From an uncultured cyanobacterium (lineage in GTDB: Bacteria; Cyanobacteriota; Cyanobacteriia; PCC-6307; Cyanobiaceae), in assembly GCA_903858015.1 (NCBI GenBank), contig CAIOGZ010000080.1:1-63962 (forward strand): 63,962 nucleotides of DNA, given 5' to 3'. Of the stretch, positions 36,946 to 45,553 are shown one piece after another. The notes below the pieces were generated by a model. It ran no database searches. It saw nothing but the letters and a program-made list of their open reading frames with translations, and was not told the origin of the DNA. Each line of letters starts with the position of its first letter. The stretch's first letter is position 1. The translations under genes and the position numbers were made by a program.

Positions 36946-37580
36946 CCAACCCCGTTGCCAGGGCTGGAGGGGCGGAATGCCTTGTTCGCCGGCAAGGCCT
37001 ATACCGAAGCCCCGCCGGCGCTTCGGCGCTACGAATGGGCTTCACGCTGTTGGAAATGCTGCTGGCCTTGGCTTTGGGGCTGGTATTCAGCGGCGTTTTG
37101 GTGCAGGTGCTGCTTGTTCAGGGGCGTCAGGGGGCCTTGCTGGTGCGGCTGCTGCGGGAACGCAGCTTCCAGCGGCGCACGATCGAGCTGGTGCGGGCCG
37201 ATTTACAGCGCGCCGATTGGCTGCAGCTTGGGCAGGCCAGCGGCGCAGCCTGCAGCTTGGTGGGACGGGATCCTGTGCTGCAGATCAGCACCACAATGGG
37301 GCCAATCACCTACACAGTAGGGCCGCCTCCAAGTCCAATTTGGCGGGGAAAAGTGCTGATGCGTTGTGGCCCTGCCTTCGGCCTGGACGGTGAGCCAAGC
37401 GAAGGCGAAGCTCAGAATCGAGTGGTGATCGATAGCTTGCCAGCTGGGGGGTTTCGGGCCGAGTCCAGCGGCTTTGGCCGACTCCGCCTAGGACTCTTGC
37501 AACAGTTTACCCTTCCGGATGGTACTACTCAGCGGATCGAAACCGCAGTCGAGCTGGCCGGGCTCGTCACACCTCGATAG
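36942..37580 (+). CDS. Minor-pilin-like protein, PilW-type (set 1)
   Basis: 212 residues from GTG 36942, which overlaps the previous stop (GTGA). A leader of about 32 residues ends in RMG, followed by FTLLEMLLALALGLVFSGVL, a textbook prepilin cleavage site and helix with Glu5. An ATG just before the helix is a possible shorter start. The body resembles PilW (RSFQRRTIELVRADLQRADW, then PAGGFRAESSGFGRLRLG). It is the last gene of the first minor-pilin set. Confidence 0.8.
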   Translation: MTNPVARAGGAECLVRRQGLYRSPAGASALRMGFTLLEMLLALALGLVFSGVLVQVLLVQGRQGALLVRLLRERSFQRRTIELVRADLQRADWLQLGQASGAACSLVGRDPVLQISTTMGPITYTVGPPPSPIWRGKVLMRCGPAFGLDGEPSEGEAQNRVVIDSLPAGGFRAESSGFGRLRLGLLQQFTLPDGTTQRIETAVELAGLVTPR

Positions 37581-37635
37581 TCAAACTGAGGTATGGTCCG
37601 CTGCGAGCTGTTCCAATCGATGCCAGCTTGCCTGT

Positions 37636-39171
37636 ATGACTGTACGCCCATGTCATGTTGATATCCAGTTTTCCCGTCGGTCCCAAGGGAAGCCAACAGC
37701 TGGTCTGGTGGTGCTTGCGGTATTGGTCACCGTGCTGGTTACCGCTATCGGGATCCTGGCGATCGCCAGTCGAGTTGCCAGTTCGCGCCAAGGGGCTGCC
37801 GCCGGTTCCCTCACCGCGGCGGCTCGTCAAGCTGCTGAGTTTGGCTATAGTGAAATTACAGCGGAATTGAACCGGGAAGTATTCTCTCATTTGTTGATTA
37901 CAACGTTTGGCCAATGGGCCCAGGTTTCCAATCAGGACCTTCTCGCTTGTGGCATTGCTATCGCTGCCGATTCAATAGCCGCTTCGATTCCTGCAATCGT
38001 CTCTTCAGATCAAACCCTTCCTAATTCTCCTAGTCTTTCCTATCGACTCATCGATTTTCAGATTCCTATGAACTTGGATGGAGCTCCTAGCCAGGGCCCT
38101 CAGATTTGTTCCACGCGATTCGGAAACCTGCTAGGGGGCACGGCCGTAATCACCATTCAGGGCACCGCCAAGGCAGAGAGTGGCGACATCACTCACTTCA
38201 CTCTGAAGCGAGGAGTATCGGTGAAGCGACTGCCACCCATCTTCAACAACCCATTGCTTATCGCCCCTTCCAATCGCCCAACAACCCCTGTTAATCAAAT
38301 TAATCCAACCGACTACCGTTTTCCATCCTATCGAGAGCCACCGCAAATCGGCATTAAATCCTACCGGATCACCTGCAAGCCAGACTCGCAAAGCAAAAAG
38401 GATGTCAAGTGCATCGCTACCAATGTCGACGACAATGGCGATTCGGTGATCAGAACTTTTAAATCCGCAAATTCTGTTAATAGCGACATTTTTTATTTTC
38501 CTTTTGTGTCTGCGGATGTTCCTTGGTCTGAAATATGTCTGTCCGATTCCGGGGTGGTTCGATGTCGCATTGCATCGCTAGAGATCAAGGATAAGGCAGT
38601 CGTGACGGTTGGAGACCCAGATGACCCCAAGGCGTTACCCGTAGAGATTTATCTTGATGGAGACCTAAATATTGAGGATGAATCTTTGCTTTCTGGCTAT
38701 AAGCCTGGCTGTCCTAGGAGCAAAGCATCCATAGCCAGTAATTCCCCGCTCTGTAGATCGGCTGATGATCTTAATAAATGGACCAAATTTCGTATCTATG
38801 ATACCAGCGGATCCGCCGAGCCATCGAGTAAATGTAGCAACGGCCCTGTGCTCACCATTAACAAATATATTGATAATACTACTAGTCCAGCCCAAGCTGA
38901 GCCTAATTTGCAACACGCTTTTGTCTGGCTTAAGGCCGGAAAGGTCAAGAATCAGCTTGCCGATGCTTCGATTTCAGTACCTGCCTTGGTTGGTTGGGCT
39001 TGCTCAATCACTAATAAAGTTGAAATTATTCCAAGTGTCTCCACTTTGCCCTCCCGTTATATATATAGTGGACTTGGCGGGGCTTATGAATTTCAAGGTA
39101 TTTTTAGACATCAATTCTTATCAACCTACCGTGCTTATGGGTTTGTCGAGCAGACTCCGAGTCGTCCATGA
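37636..39171 (+). CDS. Large PilX-position pilus-associated protein (set 2)
   Basis: 511 residues from ATG 37636. A basic leader (RRSQGKPTAG) precedes the hydrophobic helix LVVLAVLVTVLVTAIGILAI, followed by QGAAAGSLTAAARQAAEFGY. This is the PilX/GspK style of N-terminus, with an atypical G-L junction. The long C-terminal region (about residues 90-510) is not recognised; it has many cysteine pairs (CKPDSQSKKDVKC, CLSDSGVVRC) and a beta-rich segment VEIYLDGDLNIEDESLLSG. It is much larger than its set 1 counterpart and AT-richer. Its stop overlaps the next start by four bases. Confidence 0.75.
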   Translation: MTVRPCHVDIQFSRRSQGKPTAGLVVLAVLVTVLVTAIGILAIASRVASSRQGAAAGSLTAAARQAAEFGYSEITAELNREVFSHLLITTFGQWAQVSNQDLLACGIAIAADSIAASIPAIVSSDQTLPNSPSLSYRLIDFQIPMNLDGAPSQGPQICSTRFGNLLGGTAVITIQGTAKAESGDITHFTLKRGVSVKRLPPIFNNPLLIAPSNRPTTPVNQINPTDYRFPSYREPPQIGIKSYRITCKPDSQSKKDVKCIATNVDDNGDSVIRTFKSANSVNSDIFYFPFVSADVPWSEICLSDSGVVRCRIASLEIKDKAVVTVGDPDDPKALPVEIYLDGDLNIEDESLLSGYKPGCPRSKASIASNSPLCRSADDLNKWTKFRIYDTSGSAEPSSKCSNGPVLTINKYIDNTTSPAQAEPNLQHAFVWLKAGKVKNQLADASISVPALVGWACSITNKVEIIPSVSTLPSRYIYSGLGGAYEFQGIFRHQFLSTYRAYGFVEQTPSRP

Positions 39172-39821
39172 AGTCTCATGTTCTTGCCAAGCGCACTCGC
39201 TGCTGTTGCTTGGGGTCGAAATCCGGATTCACAGTCTTGGAGGTGATGGTGGCCGTCATCATCGCCTCTGCGTCAATCGCGGTATTAATACCAAGTCTGT
39301 CCCGTCAGCTGATCGTGGCGGACGAGGCAAATCAGTTTACCGCCGTGGAGGCTGCCGTGACAAGGGATCTAGACTGGTTGAGCAACTATGTGCGCATCTG
39401 GAAACTCAAAAATGGTGTTTATAGTCTTAATGGTTCCATTACGAAGGTATCTTGGAGTGGGGAAGGATTAGGTCCTCTTGCTGAGTATGAGCCTGACGCA
39501 CTTCTTTGTCAGGCATCAGCCGATAGTCCGAACGGTTTGGCTGGTCAAATGATTAAGGATGCGATCACATTGAATTCTTTGCAAGCAGAAGAATTGAGCG
39601 TCTTCAAACCCCCTTATCCTATCGCCAGCCCAGGCGTCGTCCAGGTGATCGAGATTCGTTCCGGATCTGTGGATTTGAGTATCAACCGTACGATTAGGCC
39701 CCTTGGAAATCGCATTCATGTTGTCTATGCTTTTGCCGGCTCTGTGACTGCGAAGCTTCCCTTTTACCGTGAGGCTTCCCTGCTGGTGGAGGCCGCAGCG
39801 TGGTGCGATCGATTGCCTTGA
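39168..39821 (+). CDS. Minor-pilin-like protein, PilV-type (set 2)
   Basis: 217 residues. Leader MKSHVLAKRTRCCCLGSKSG, then FTVLEVMVAVIIASASIAVL with Glu5: a canonical prepilin. The body contains ANQFTAVEAAVTRDLDWLSN and a C-terminal LVEAAAWC. It corresponds in order to the PilV-type gene of set 1 but is longer and has an intact cleavage site. It overlaps genes on both sides, which supports co-expression. Confidence 0.85.
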   Translation: MKSHVLAKRTRCCCLGSKSGFTVLEVMVAVIIASASIAVLIPSLSRQLIVADEANQFTAVEAAVTRDLDWLSNYVRIWKLKNGVYSLNGSITKVSWSGEGLGPLAEYEPDALLCQASADSPNGLAGQMIKDAITLNSLQAEELSVFKPPYPIASPGVVQVIEIRSGSVDLSINRTIRPLGNRIHVVYAFAGSVTAKLPFYREASLLVEAAAWCDRLP

Positions 39822-40416
39822 AGGAACCATCGTCTTGACGCTCCAACGCCGCCACCGAAGTAACAGGCCATCCTGCAGCGGCTTCACTTTGGTAGAAATT
39901 CTGGTTATCTTGGTGATTTTAGCCATTGTTTCCTCGGTATCCTATCGAAGCTTCGTTACGTTTATGCAAGAACAGCGCTTACGCCAAGCTGCCATCGAGC
40001 TGGTGAGTTATCTGCAGACGGCCAGGGCTAGGGCGATGCGGGAGGCTGATGATGTCGGCCAGGCCTGTGAACTTGAGCTAAAGCTAAGCCAAAATGTGGT
40101 CGAGCCCACAAAGCAAACAAACAATGTTTGCCATAACACCCCAGCTCTTGATAGTATTGATTTAAAGCTTCTTAGCGGCATTAAGGACCTTAGTATTTCG
40201 GGAGATGCGGAACAGATATTTTTCACTTTTACGCGTCAAGGATTTTTGGCGTCCTCCAATCTTTCGTCAAGTTCCGTTCTGATGTTGCCGCGGATTATCT
40301 ACTTATCTACTAGTTCCAGTCAGATGCAGCGCTGCGTATTGCTGGATTTGGCTTCTATTCGGATGGGTTACCGTAGTTCCACGGCCCAAAAGTATTGCAC
40401 TTTTAATGGAAATTAA
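39817..40416 (+). CDS. Minor-pilin-like protein, FimT/GspH-type (set 2)
   Basis: 199 residues from TTG 39817 (overlapping the upstream stop as TTGA); TTG 39835 is another option. A basic leader (LQRRHRSNRPSCSG) precedes FTLVEILVILVILAIVSSVS, a canonical prepilin site. The body shows the GspH/FimT pattern (QEQRLRQAAIELVSYLQTAR ARAM; C-terminal QRCVLLDLASIRMGY). The non-ATG start is unusual but fits the overlap pattern of the set. Confidence 0.8.
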   Translation, partial: LEGTIVLTLQRRHRSNRPSCSGFTLVEILVILVILAIVSSVSYRSFVTFMQEQRLRQAAIELVSYLQTARARAMREADDVGQACELELKLSQNVVEPTKQTNNVCHNTPALDSIDLKLLSGIKDLSISGDAEQIFFTFTRQGFLASSNLSSSSVLMLPRIIYLSTSSSQMQRCVLLDLASIRMGYRSSTAQKYCTFNGN

Positions 40417-40863
40417 GCTGTCTTTTGTTCGTCACGTAATCATTTGCTGATCTGCTTAGTGCTTGCTCAGACGGCCAAGCCTAGAGTGTCGCAACTGATC
40501 TGAGCTGATCAGGGCAGTTAAGCGGCCGACATAGCAGCAATCGTTGACAGCTGCTACTGGCCCCAGCGCCCTTGGGAATAGCTGGAGCCGACTGCACAAC
40601 TCTACTGACGTGGGGGACCCTAGGGGACTCCTTTCCCGGCGTAGGGTGTGTGAATCTGGCCATGAACTTAGCAATTAAACTAGCTATTAATAGACTTGAT
40701 TTGCTGTGCTGGGATTTCTGGTAGCCCAGGCTAGGGGCGCGGACTGGTGTTGATCATCAAGATCAATTCTCCCTCGTTCTTGCCTTGCCGCTGCAGAAAT
40801 GCAGCATAAGCGATGCAGTCTTTCGCCTGTTTTCCCGTGATTAAGGTTTATCCTACCTTTCAA
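40417..40863. other. Intergenic stretch inside the second pilin set
   Basis: No gene is convincing here. The region separates the PilW-type gene from the rest of set 2, unlike set 1 where all four overlap. AT-rich stretches (for example AGCTATTAATAGACTTGA near 40,685) could hold a promoter for the PilW-type gene. Confidence 0.3.
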
Positions 40864-41907
40864 ATGAAAACAGGTCAACCTATCTTGTGGTTTAAGCCCC
40901 ACTCCCAGCCCCATGCCTGGAGATCGCGTTCCCCTTCTTGCAATCTACTTGCCTTGGATAGGGGCTACACCTTATTGGAGTTACTGATCGGTGTTTCGCT
41001 TGGTTCGCTTATCCTCTCCGCCTTAGGAGGGGCATTGCTTGTTTCCCAGATCAGAGTATCTTCGGGCATTCAGCGCACGATGGAAAGCAGGGATAGCGTC
41101 AATCGGGCAATGGACATGATACGCCGGGAGGTGATGTACTCAAGTCGTCTGATCACTGTGCCAAGTGTTGCGGCCTCACTCAATCCACTGGTTGACTGTG
41201 ATGAGCCTAATACCACCTTTAAGATGGTGCGGGCATCGGAGATTGTTTGCTATAAGTCTTTGCGGACATCGACATTGCCCCCTGTTTATCAAAATATTGT
41301 GGCAGGTCCTTGCGCTTTGCTCCGAGTAGGTCCTGGTTATAAACCAAATGGTGATTTAATTATTTCTTCTGATTTAGGTGTTTCTGCAAAGCCGATCGCT
41401 CAAGTCGTGCTGGATGGTCTCAGAGTCAATTCATTGGGTAGTTGTAGAACGGCGTTTTTGGCCACGCCTGTCAATATTGACAATCCAGCCAGTAATTCGA
41501 TACCAGTCGTTCGCAATCTTGATCTTGAATTGAAAATGGCCAATGGGGCTGTCTATGCCTTCGCGGCAAGAGTTTCCTCCAGCCCTGCCTACGGAGGTGT
41601 CGATTTATATGCTGTTTCCAGGTGTGACGTTAGTGCGGGATGCGAAATCAATAATCCTGGCGCTACAGCAATGCATTATAAGCCCGTGATGTCAGGCGCG
41701 AACGAACTCATCAACGGGTCCGATGATCGAGACAATATATTTTACTTCTCTTACCCATATACCCAATACAGTCTTTCTTCGGGTTCACCTGGTGGTTCTA
41801 GATGTACCTATGCAAGCTGCTATGTCAGTCGTGGATCTGCCGGTGTTCTGATGACCAACGTTGATTCCCTCGTTTTTAGCGATCAGGAGATCCGTCCAGG
41901 TGCCTAA
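40864..41907 (+). CDS. Minor-pilin-like protein, PilW-type (set 2)
   Basis: 347 residues from ATG 40864; an ATG at 40813 is in frame too. The leader ends in LALDRG before YTLLELLIGVSLGSLILSAL, a prepilin site with Tyr in place of Phe and Glu5 present. SRDSVNRAMDMIRREVMYSS is PilW-like. The body is rich in cysteines and serines (CDVSAGCEINNPG, SRCTYASCYVSRG). The stop falls inside the start of the downstream glycosyltransferase gene. Confidence 0.82.
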   Translation: MKTGQPILWFKPHSQPHAWRSRSPSCNLLALDRGYTLLELLIGVSLGSLILSALGGALLVSQIRVSSGIQRTMESRDSVNRAMDMIRREVMYSSRLITVPSVAASLNPLVDCDEPNTTFKMVRASEIVCYKSLRTSTLPPVYQNIVAGPCALLRVGPGYKPNGDLIISSDLGVSAKPIAQVVLDGLRVNSLGSCRTAFLATPVNIDNPASNSIPVVRNLDLELKMANGAVYAFAARVSSSPAYGGVDLYAVSRCDVSAGCEINNPGATAMHYKPVMSGANELINGSDDRDNIFYFSYPYTQYSLSSGSPGGSRCTYASCYVSRGSAGVLMTNVDSLVFSDQEIRPGA

Positions 41908-44227
41908 TTCTTCCACCCACCAGCTGCTTGACAACTGTCTTGAGCAGCGGCTGCTGCTGGCCCGTGCCGCCATCGATGCCGGCGAGCTCCAACACGCCGA
42001 CCTGATCTACAGGCAACTTGTTGCAGATGGGGTTGCTGATCCACGTCCTTACTGCAATCTTGGCGTTCTTGCCCTGATGCAAAATCGTGCCAGCGAAGCG
42101 ATTACATGGCTTAGACAGGCTTTAGTCCAGGATCCCGATCACGCCCGCTCCCATCTCAACCTGGGCCAAGCCCTGCAGCTGGACAAGCGCCCCCAGGAAG
42201 CCATGACTGCTTTCCGCTTAGCCCTCAGCCTCGATCCCCAGCTGGCGGAAGCCTGGAATAACCTCGGTTCCATGCTCGCCGGCGAGGGCAACCTTGAGCA
42301 GGCCATGGCGGCCTACCGCCGGGCCCTATCGATTCGCAGCGACTACGTTCAGGCAGCGGCCAACCTCAGTAACGTGCTGTTCAGCCTGGCCGAGACGCTG
42401 CGGCTGCAGGGACGCTTGGACGAGGCTATCGCTTCCTATGAAGAATGCTTGTGCTGGGTTAACGGGGATCACCATCTAGTTCTCCCCGTCGCCCAGGGCC
42501 TGATCCTATGCGGCCAGGCCGATCAGGCCCTGATCAGCTTGCTCCCCCAGCTGGCGATACGTCCCGCCGATTCCGAGCTGCTCACCCTGGTTGGTTCGGC
42601 GCTGCAGGAGCTTGGCGAGTTTGGGCAGGCGATCGAGCATTATCATCGCGCCGTGCAACTGGATCCCGGTCAGTTAAACGCGCACATCCAGCTGGGGCAC
42701 TGCTATTCCATACTGGGTTTGCAAAGCAAGGCGATACGCCAACTCCAGGCTGGCCTGGCGGTTGCCCCTACCAGCCTGGGCTTGCGCTGCAATCTGGCCG
42801 TAGCGCTGCGGTGCCAGGGCTACTTGGACGCCTCCATGGCCGAACTTGAGCAGGTGTTGCAACAAGAACCCGAGCAGCAGCAGGCGTTGATGATCCAGCT
42901 TTTCAATTGTTCGATCAGTTCCGAGCAGCTCTCCCCCCTCGCCCTTGAACTGAGCCAGCGTTTCTGGAGAGGCGTGCGTCGTCCAATTCCCAGCCCCGGC
43001 CTGGGCGTCCCAGGTGCCGACAACCTGGGCCAACTTGGCGACCAGCCAAGCTCGCTTCAGCTAGCCCAGATCGCCCTGGCTGCTGCTGGCAGCCAGCACG
43101 GTTCGGCCGTGTCGATAGGCCCTGCGGATGGTCGCATCAGGATCGGCTTTCTTTCCGCCGAGATCGGCAACCATGTGGTGGGCACCTTCCTGTCCAGCTT
43201 TCTGGCCCACTACGATCGCAATCGCTTTGCGGTGGAGTTGTTTGTTGCCAACCGCCGTTTTGAGGCCAACGCCACCACCATGGCTCACCAAGTCGATCAC
43301 CATTGGATGCTCAATGGCATGGAGGTAGGCCCGGCGCGCGAGCTGCTGCGCAGCCGCCAGATCGATGTCTTAGTGGACACCACCGGATTCACAGCCAACA
43401 CTGCGATTACCTTGCTGGCCGAACGCTGCGCTCCAATCCAGTGCCATTACATTGGCTACCACGCCACCACCGGTTTGGACACGATCGATTGGTTCATCGG
43501 CGATGACGAGACCCTGCCCGAAGCCTTTGCCTCCCAGTTCGTGGAGGGCCTGTGGCGTTTGCCGCGTCCCTGGCTTGCCCGCGCCCCCAATCCCAACCTG
43601 CCGCTGGCCATGAGTACCACGACCGAGCCAGGGCCCGTGTTGGGTTGTTTCAACCAACTGGTGAAGTTGAGCCAGGAAACTCTTGCCTATTGGGCTGCTG
43701 CCCTGCAGGCCGTTCCTGCCAGTCGGCTGGTGATTAAAGATCGCTCCACGGTGGATGCGGAAGCCTGCGCCAGGATCAGTAGCTATCTTGCTGGACTGGG
43801 GGTGGCTCCCGATCGGATCAGCTATTGCGGCTACCGGGGCAGCTGGATGGAGCACATGGCCGACTACAACGGCATCGACCTGGCCCTCGACGCCACCCCC
43901 TGGAGCAGCGCCACCACCGGTTTCGATGCGCTGGAGATGGGGGTGCCGCTGGTGGCGATCCGAGGCCGCTGCACCTCAGCCCGGATGAGTGCCGCTATCT
44001 TGCGCGGGCTGGGCCGTCCTGAATGGATCGCTGACAGCCCAAACCAGTTTGCCGCCATCGTGTCAGAACTCTGCGCCGACCTCGCCCGACTGCGGGCAGG
44101 TAAGCAAATCCTGCGCCAGCAGGTTCAGTCCAGCCCCCTCTTTGATGGCGCTGATCTGAGTCGCTGCCTGCAGCAGGCTTTTATCGCAATGCTGGCAAGG
44201 GCGTCGGCCCACTCCTGCAAGGTTTGA
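41900..44227 (+). CDS. TPR plus GT41 (O-GlcNAc transferase/SPINDLY-like) glycosyltransferase
   Basis: 775 residues from GTG 41900, chosen because AGGAG lies ten bases upstream; it overlaps the pilin stop by eight bases. The N-terminal half (about residues 15-345) is a chain of tetratricopeptide repeats (ARSHLNLGQALQLDKRPQEA, AEAWNNLGSMLAGEGNLEQA). The C-terminal half is the GT41 catalytic region, with RIRIGFLSAEIGNHVVG, LVDTTGFTANTAITLLAERC, QCHYIGYHATTGLDTIDWFI, LGCFNQLVKLSQETLAYWA and DLALDATPWSSATTGFDALEMG. GT41 enzymes attach a single sugar to Ser/Thr of cytoplasmic proteins. Overlap with a pilin gene suggests pilin subunits as targets, which is an inference. Confidence 0.93.
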   Translation: MPNSSTHQLLDNCLEQRLLLARAAIDAGELQHADLIYRQLVADGVADPRPYCNLGVLALMQNRASEAITWLRQALVQDPDHARSHLNLGQALQLDKRPQEAMTAFRLALSLDPQLAEAWNNLGSMLAGEGNLEQAMAAYRRALSIRSDYVQAAANLSNVLFSLAETLRLQGRLDEAIASYEECLCWVNGDHHLVLPVAQGLILCGQADQALISLLPQLAIRPADSELLTLVGSALQELGEFGQAIEHYHRAVQLDPGQLNAHIQLGHCYSILGLQSKAIRQLQAGLAVAPTSLGLRCNLAVALRCQGYLDASMAELEQVLQQEPEQQQALMIQLFNCSISSEQLSPLALELSQRFWRGVRRPIPSPGLGVPGADNLGQLGDQPSSLQLAQIALAAAGSQHGSAVSIGPADGRIRIGFLSAEIGNHVVGTFLSSFLAHYDRNRFAVELFVANRRFEANATTMAHQVDHHWMLNGMEVGPARELLRSRQIDVLVDTTGFTANTAITLLAERCAPIQCHYIGYHATTGLDTIDWFIGDDETLPEAFASQFVEGLWRLPRPWLARAPNPNLPLAMSTTTEPGPVLGCFNQLVKLSQETLAYWAAALQAVPASRLVIKDRSTVDAEACARISSYLAGLGVAPDRISYCGYRGSWMEHMADYNGIDLALDATPWSSATTGFDALEMGVPLVAIRGRCTSARMSAAILRGLGRPEWIADSPNQFAAIVSELCADLARLRAGKQILRQQVQSSPLFDGADLSRCLQQAFIAMLARASAHSCKV

Positions 44228-44238
44228 GTGGTTTCAAT

Positions 44239-44262
44239 AAAAAGACCCTCCAGAGGAGGGCC
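44239..44262 (-). terminator. Rho-independent terminator after the downstream pilA copy
   Basis: On the minus strand GGCCCTCC and GGAGGGTC pair around a three-base loop and are followed directly by five T residues. It lies 20 bases beyond the stop of the pilA copy at 44283. Confidence 0.8.
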
Positions 44263-44282
44263 TATCTCTGGAGCTGTTGCGA

Positions 44283-44681
44283 TCAGCTCAGGGCGCAGGA
44301 CATCTGGCCGGCTGAAGTTACCGTGATTATCGCCCTAATACTGGGGTCGGGGTTGCTGGTGGTGAGGCAGTTCAAGCCTTGAACTGAGGGGCTCCAACTG
44401 GTGGAGAATGTTGCCCCGCCCGTTGCACAGCTAGGTGGCGCGGTGCCAACTCCTCCGGATCCAATAAACACGGCGCATTCCTTGGCCAGCCCCACTTTTT
44501 CACCGATTTGGGCGCCGGCTTGGGCTGCCGCCCTGGCGCCGAGGAATTGCGGGATCGCTACGGCGGAAAGAATGCCCACGATGGCCACCACGATCATCAG
44601 CTCAATCAGGGTGAAGCCCCGGGCCAGTCCCTGGCGCTGACGCACTCTGCGGAGGAGCTCGAATTGGGTTTTGGTGCGCAT
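44283..44681 (-). CDS. pilA: Type IV major pilin PilA (copy 1)
   Basis: 132 residues from ATG 44681. A basic leader ends in GLARG before FTLIELMIVVAIVGILSAVA with Glu5, then IPQFLGARAAAQAGAQIGEK. The globular part has four cysteines (KECAVF, PSCATGG, LNCLTTS, MSCALS). It is very short for a major pilin. It is nearly identical to copy 2 except around the second cysteine and a segment near residue 115 (SNPDPSIRAI). Each copy has its own terminator. Confidence 0.93.
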   Translation of the reverse strand: MRTKTQFELLRRVRQRQGLARGFTLIELMIVVAIVGILSAVAIPQFLGARAAAQAGAQIGEKVGLAKECAVFIGSGGVGTAPPSCATGGATFSTSWSPSVQGLNCLTTSNPDPSIRAIITVTSAGQMSCALS

Positions 44682-44805
44682 GGGGTTGAATTTGAGTTTT
44701 TGTAATTGCGTTAGCGTTTCTGGTTCATTGTTATTGTGATCACCCTTGGCGGCTTTGACTTTCTCGCTTAGGGACGCATGCTGCATCTTGGCTATGTTTT
44801 ATTAA

Positions 44806-44824
44806 GGCCCTCTAGCTGAGGGCC
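44806..44824 (-). terminator. Terminator hairpin between the two pilA copies
   Basis: GGCCCTC (44806-44812) and GAGGGCC (44818-44824) pair perfectly with a five-base loop, just past the stop of the upstream pilA copy. TTAATAAAA follows on the minus strand. Confidence 0.75.
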
Positions 44825-44844
44825 CAGCCATTGACCTGAAGAGA

Positions 44845-45243
44845 TTAGCTCAGGGTGCAAGACATCTGGCCGGCTGAAGTGACGGTGATTGTCGCCGTAG
44901 TCCTGGCGATAGCGGAGCTGGTGGTGAGACAGTTCAGGCCTTGAACCGAGGGGCTCCAGCTGGTGGAGAATGTTGCCCCGCCCGTTCCACAGTTAGTCGG
45001 TGCGGTGCCAACTCCTCCGGATCCAATAAACACGGCGCATTCCTTGGCCAGCCCCACTTTTTCACCGATTTGGGCGCCGGCTTGGGCTGCCGCCCTGGCG
45101 CCGAGGAATTGCGGAAGCGCCACGGCGGAAAGAATGCCCACGATGGCCACCACGATCATCAGCTCAATCAGGGTGAAGCCCCGGGCCAGACCCTTGCGTT
45201 GACGCAGTCTGCGGAGGAGCTCGAGTTGGGTTTTGGTTTGCAT
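44845..45243 (-). CDS. pilA: Type IV major pilin PilA (copy 2)
   Basis: 132 residues from ATG 45243, with AAGG nine bases upstream. Organisation is identical to copy 1: the same leader type, the same FTLIELMIVVAIVGILSAVA helix, and four cysteines. It differs mainly at QFELLRRVRQRQ versus QLELLRRLRQRK, in the second-cysteine loop (TNCGTGG), and in SSAIARTTAT near residue 115. The DNA is almost unchanged over about 250 bases, which implies a recent duplication or ongoing conversion. Confidence 0.93.
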   Translation of the reverse strand: MQTKTQLELLRRLRQRKGLARGFTLIELMIVVAIVGILSAVALPQFLGARAAAQAGAQIGEKVGLAKECAVFIGSGGVGTAPTNCGTGGATFSTSWSPSVQGLNCLTTSSAIARTTATITVTSAGQMSCTLS

Positions 45244-45553
45244 GGTTGCAACCTTGAGTACGTCAATGAACTTAGCTGTGATTGCACAACAGCTCGACCT
45301 TCTCTTGCATGGGTCGAGGCCCATCTGGCACAGCTGCACATCCCTTTGCCGGCCTGATTTTCGTCTTTTTTACTCATCCACGCTCACTATTCATTTCGGC
45401 TTCTCCTGCCGTAGTCTCAGCTGCTCCTCGTCTTCCCTAAGCCGATTTCATGCTCAGCTCTCAGTTGATTCTCACTCGACTGGGCTGTGATCTAAGCCAC
45501 AGCTGCCCTTGCAAGCCTGAATCAGTATGGTTGTTAGATCTGATCTGTAGGTC
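45244..45553. other. Divergent intergenic region between pilA copy 2 and the histidine kinase
   Basis: About 310 bases that must carry both promoters. It is pyrimidine-rich on the plus strand (CTGCTCCTCGTCTTCC near 45,420). No clear -10/-35 pair or operator was recognised. Confidence 0.35.
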
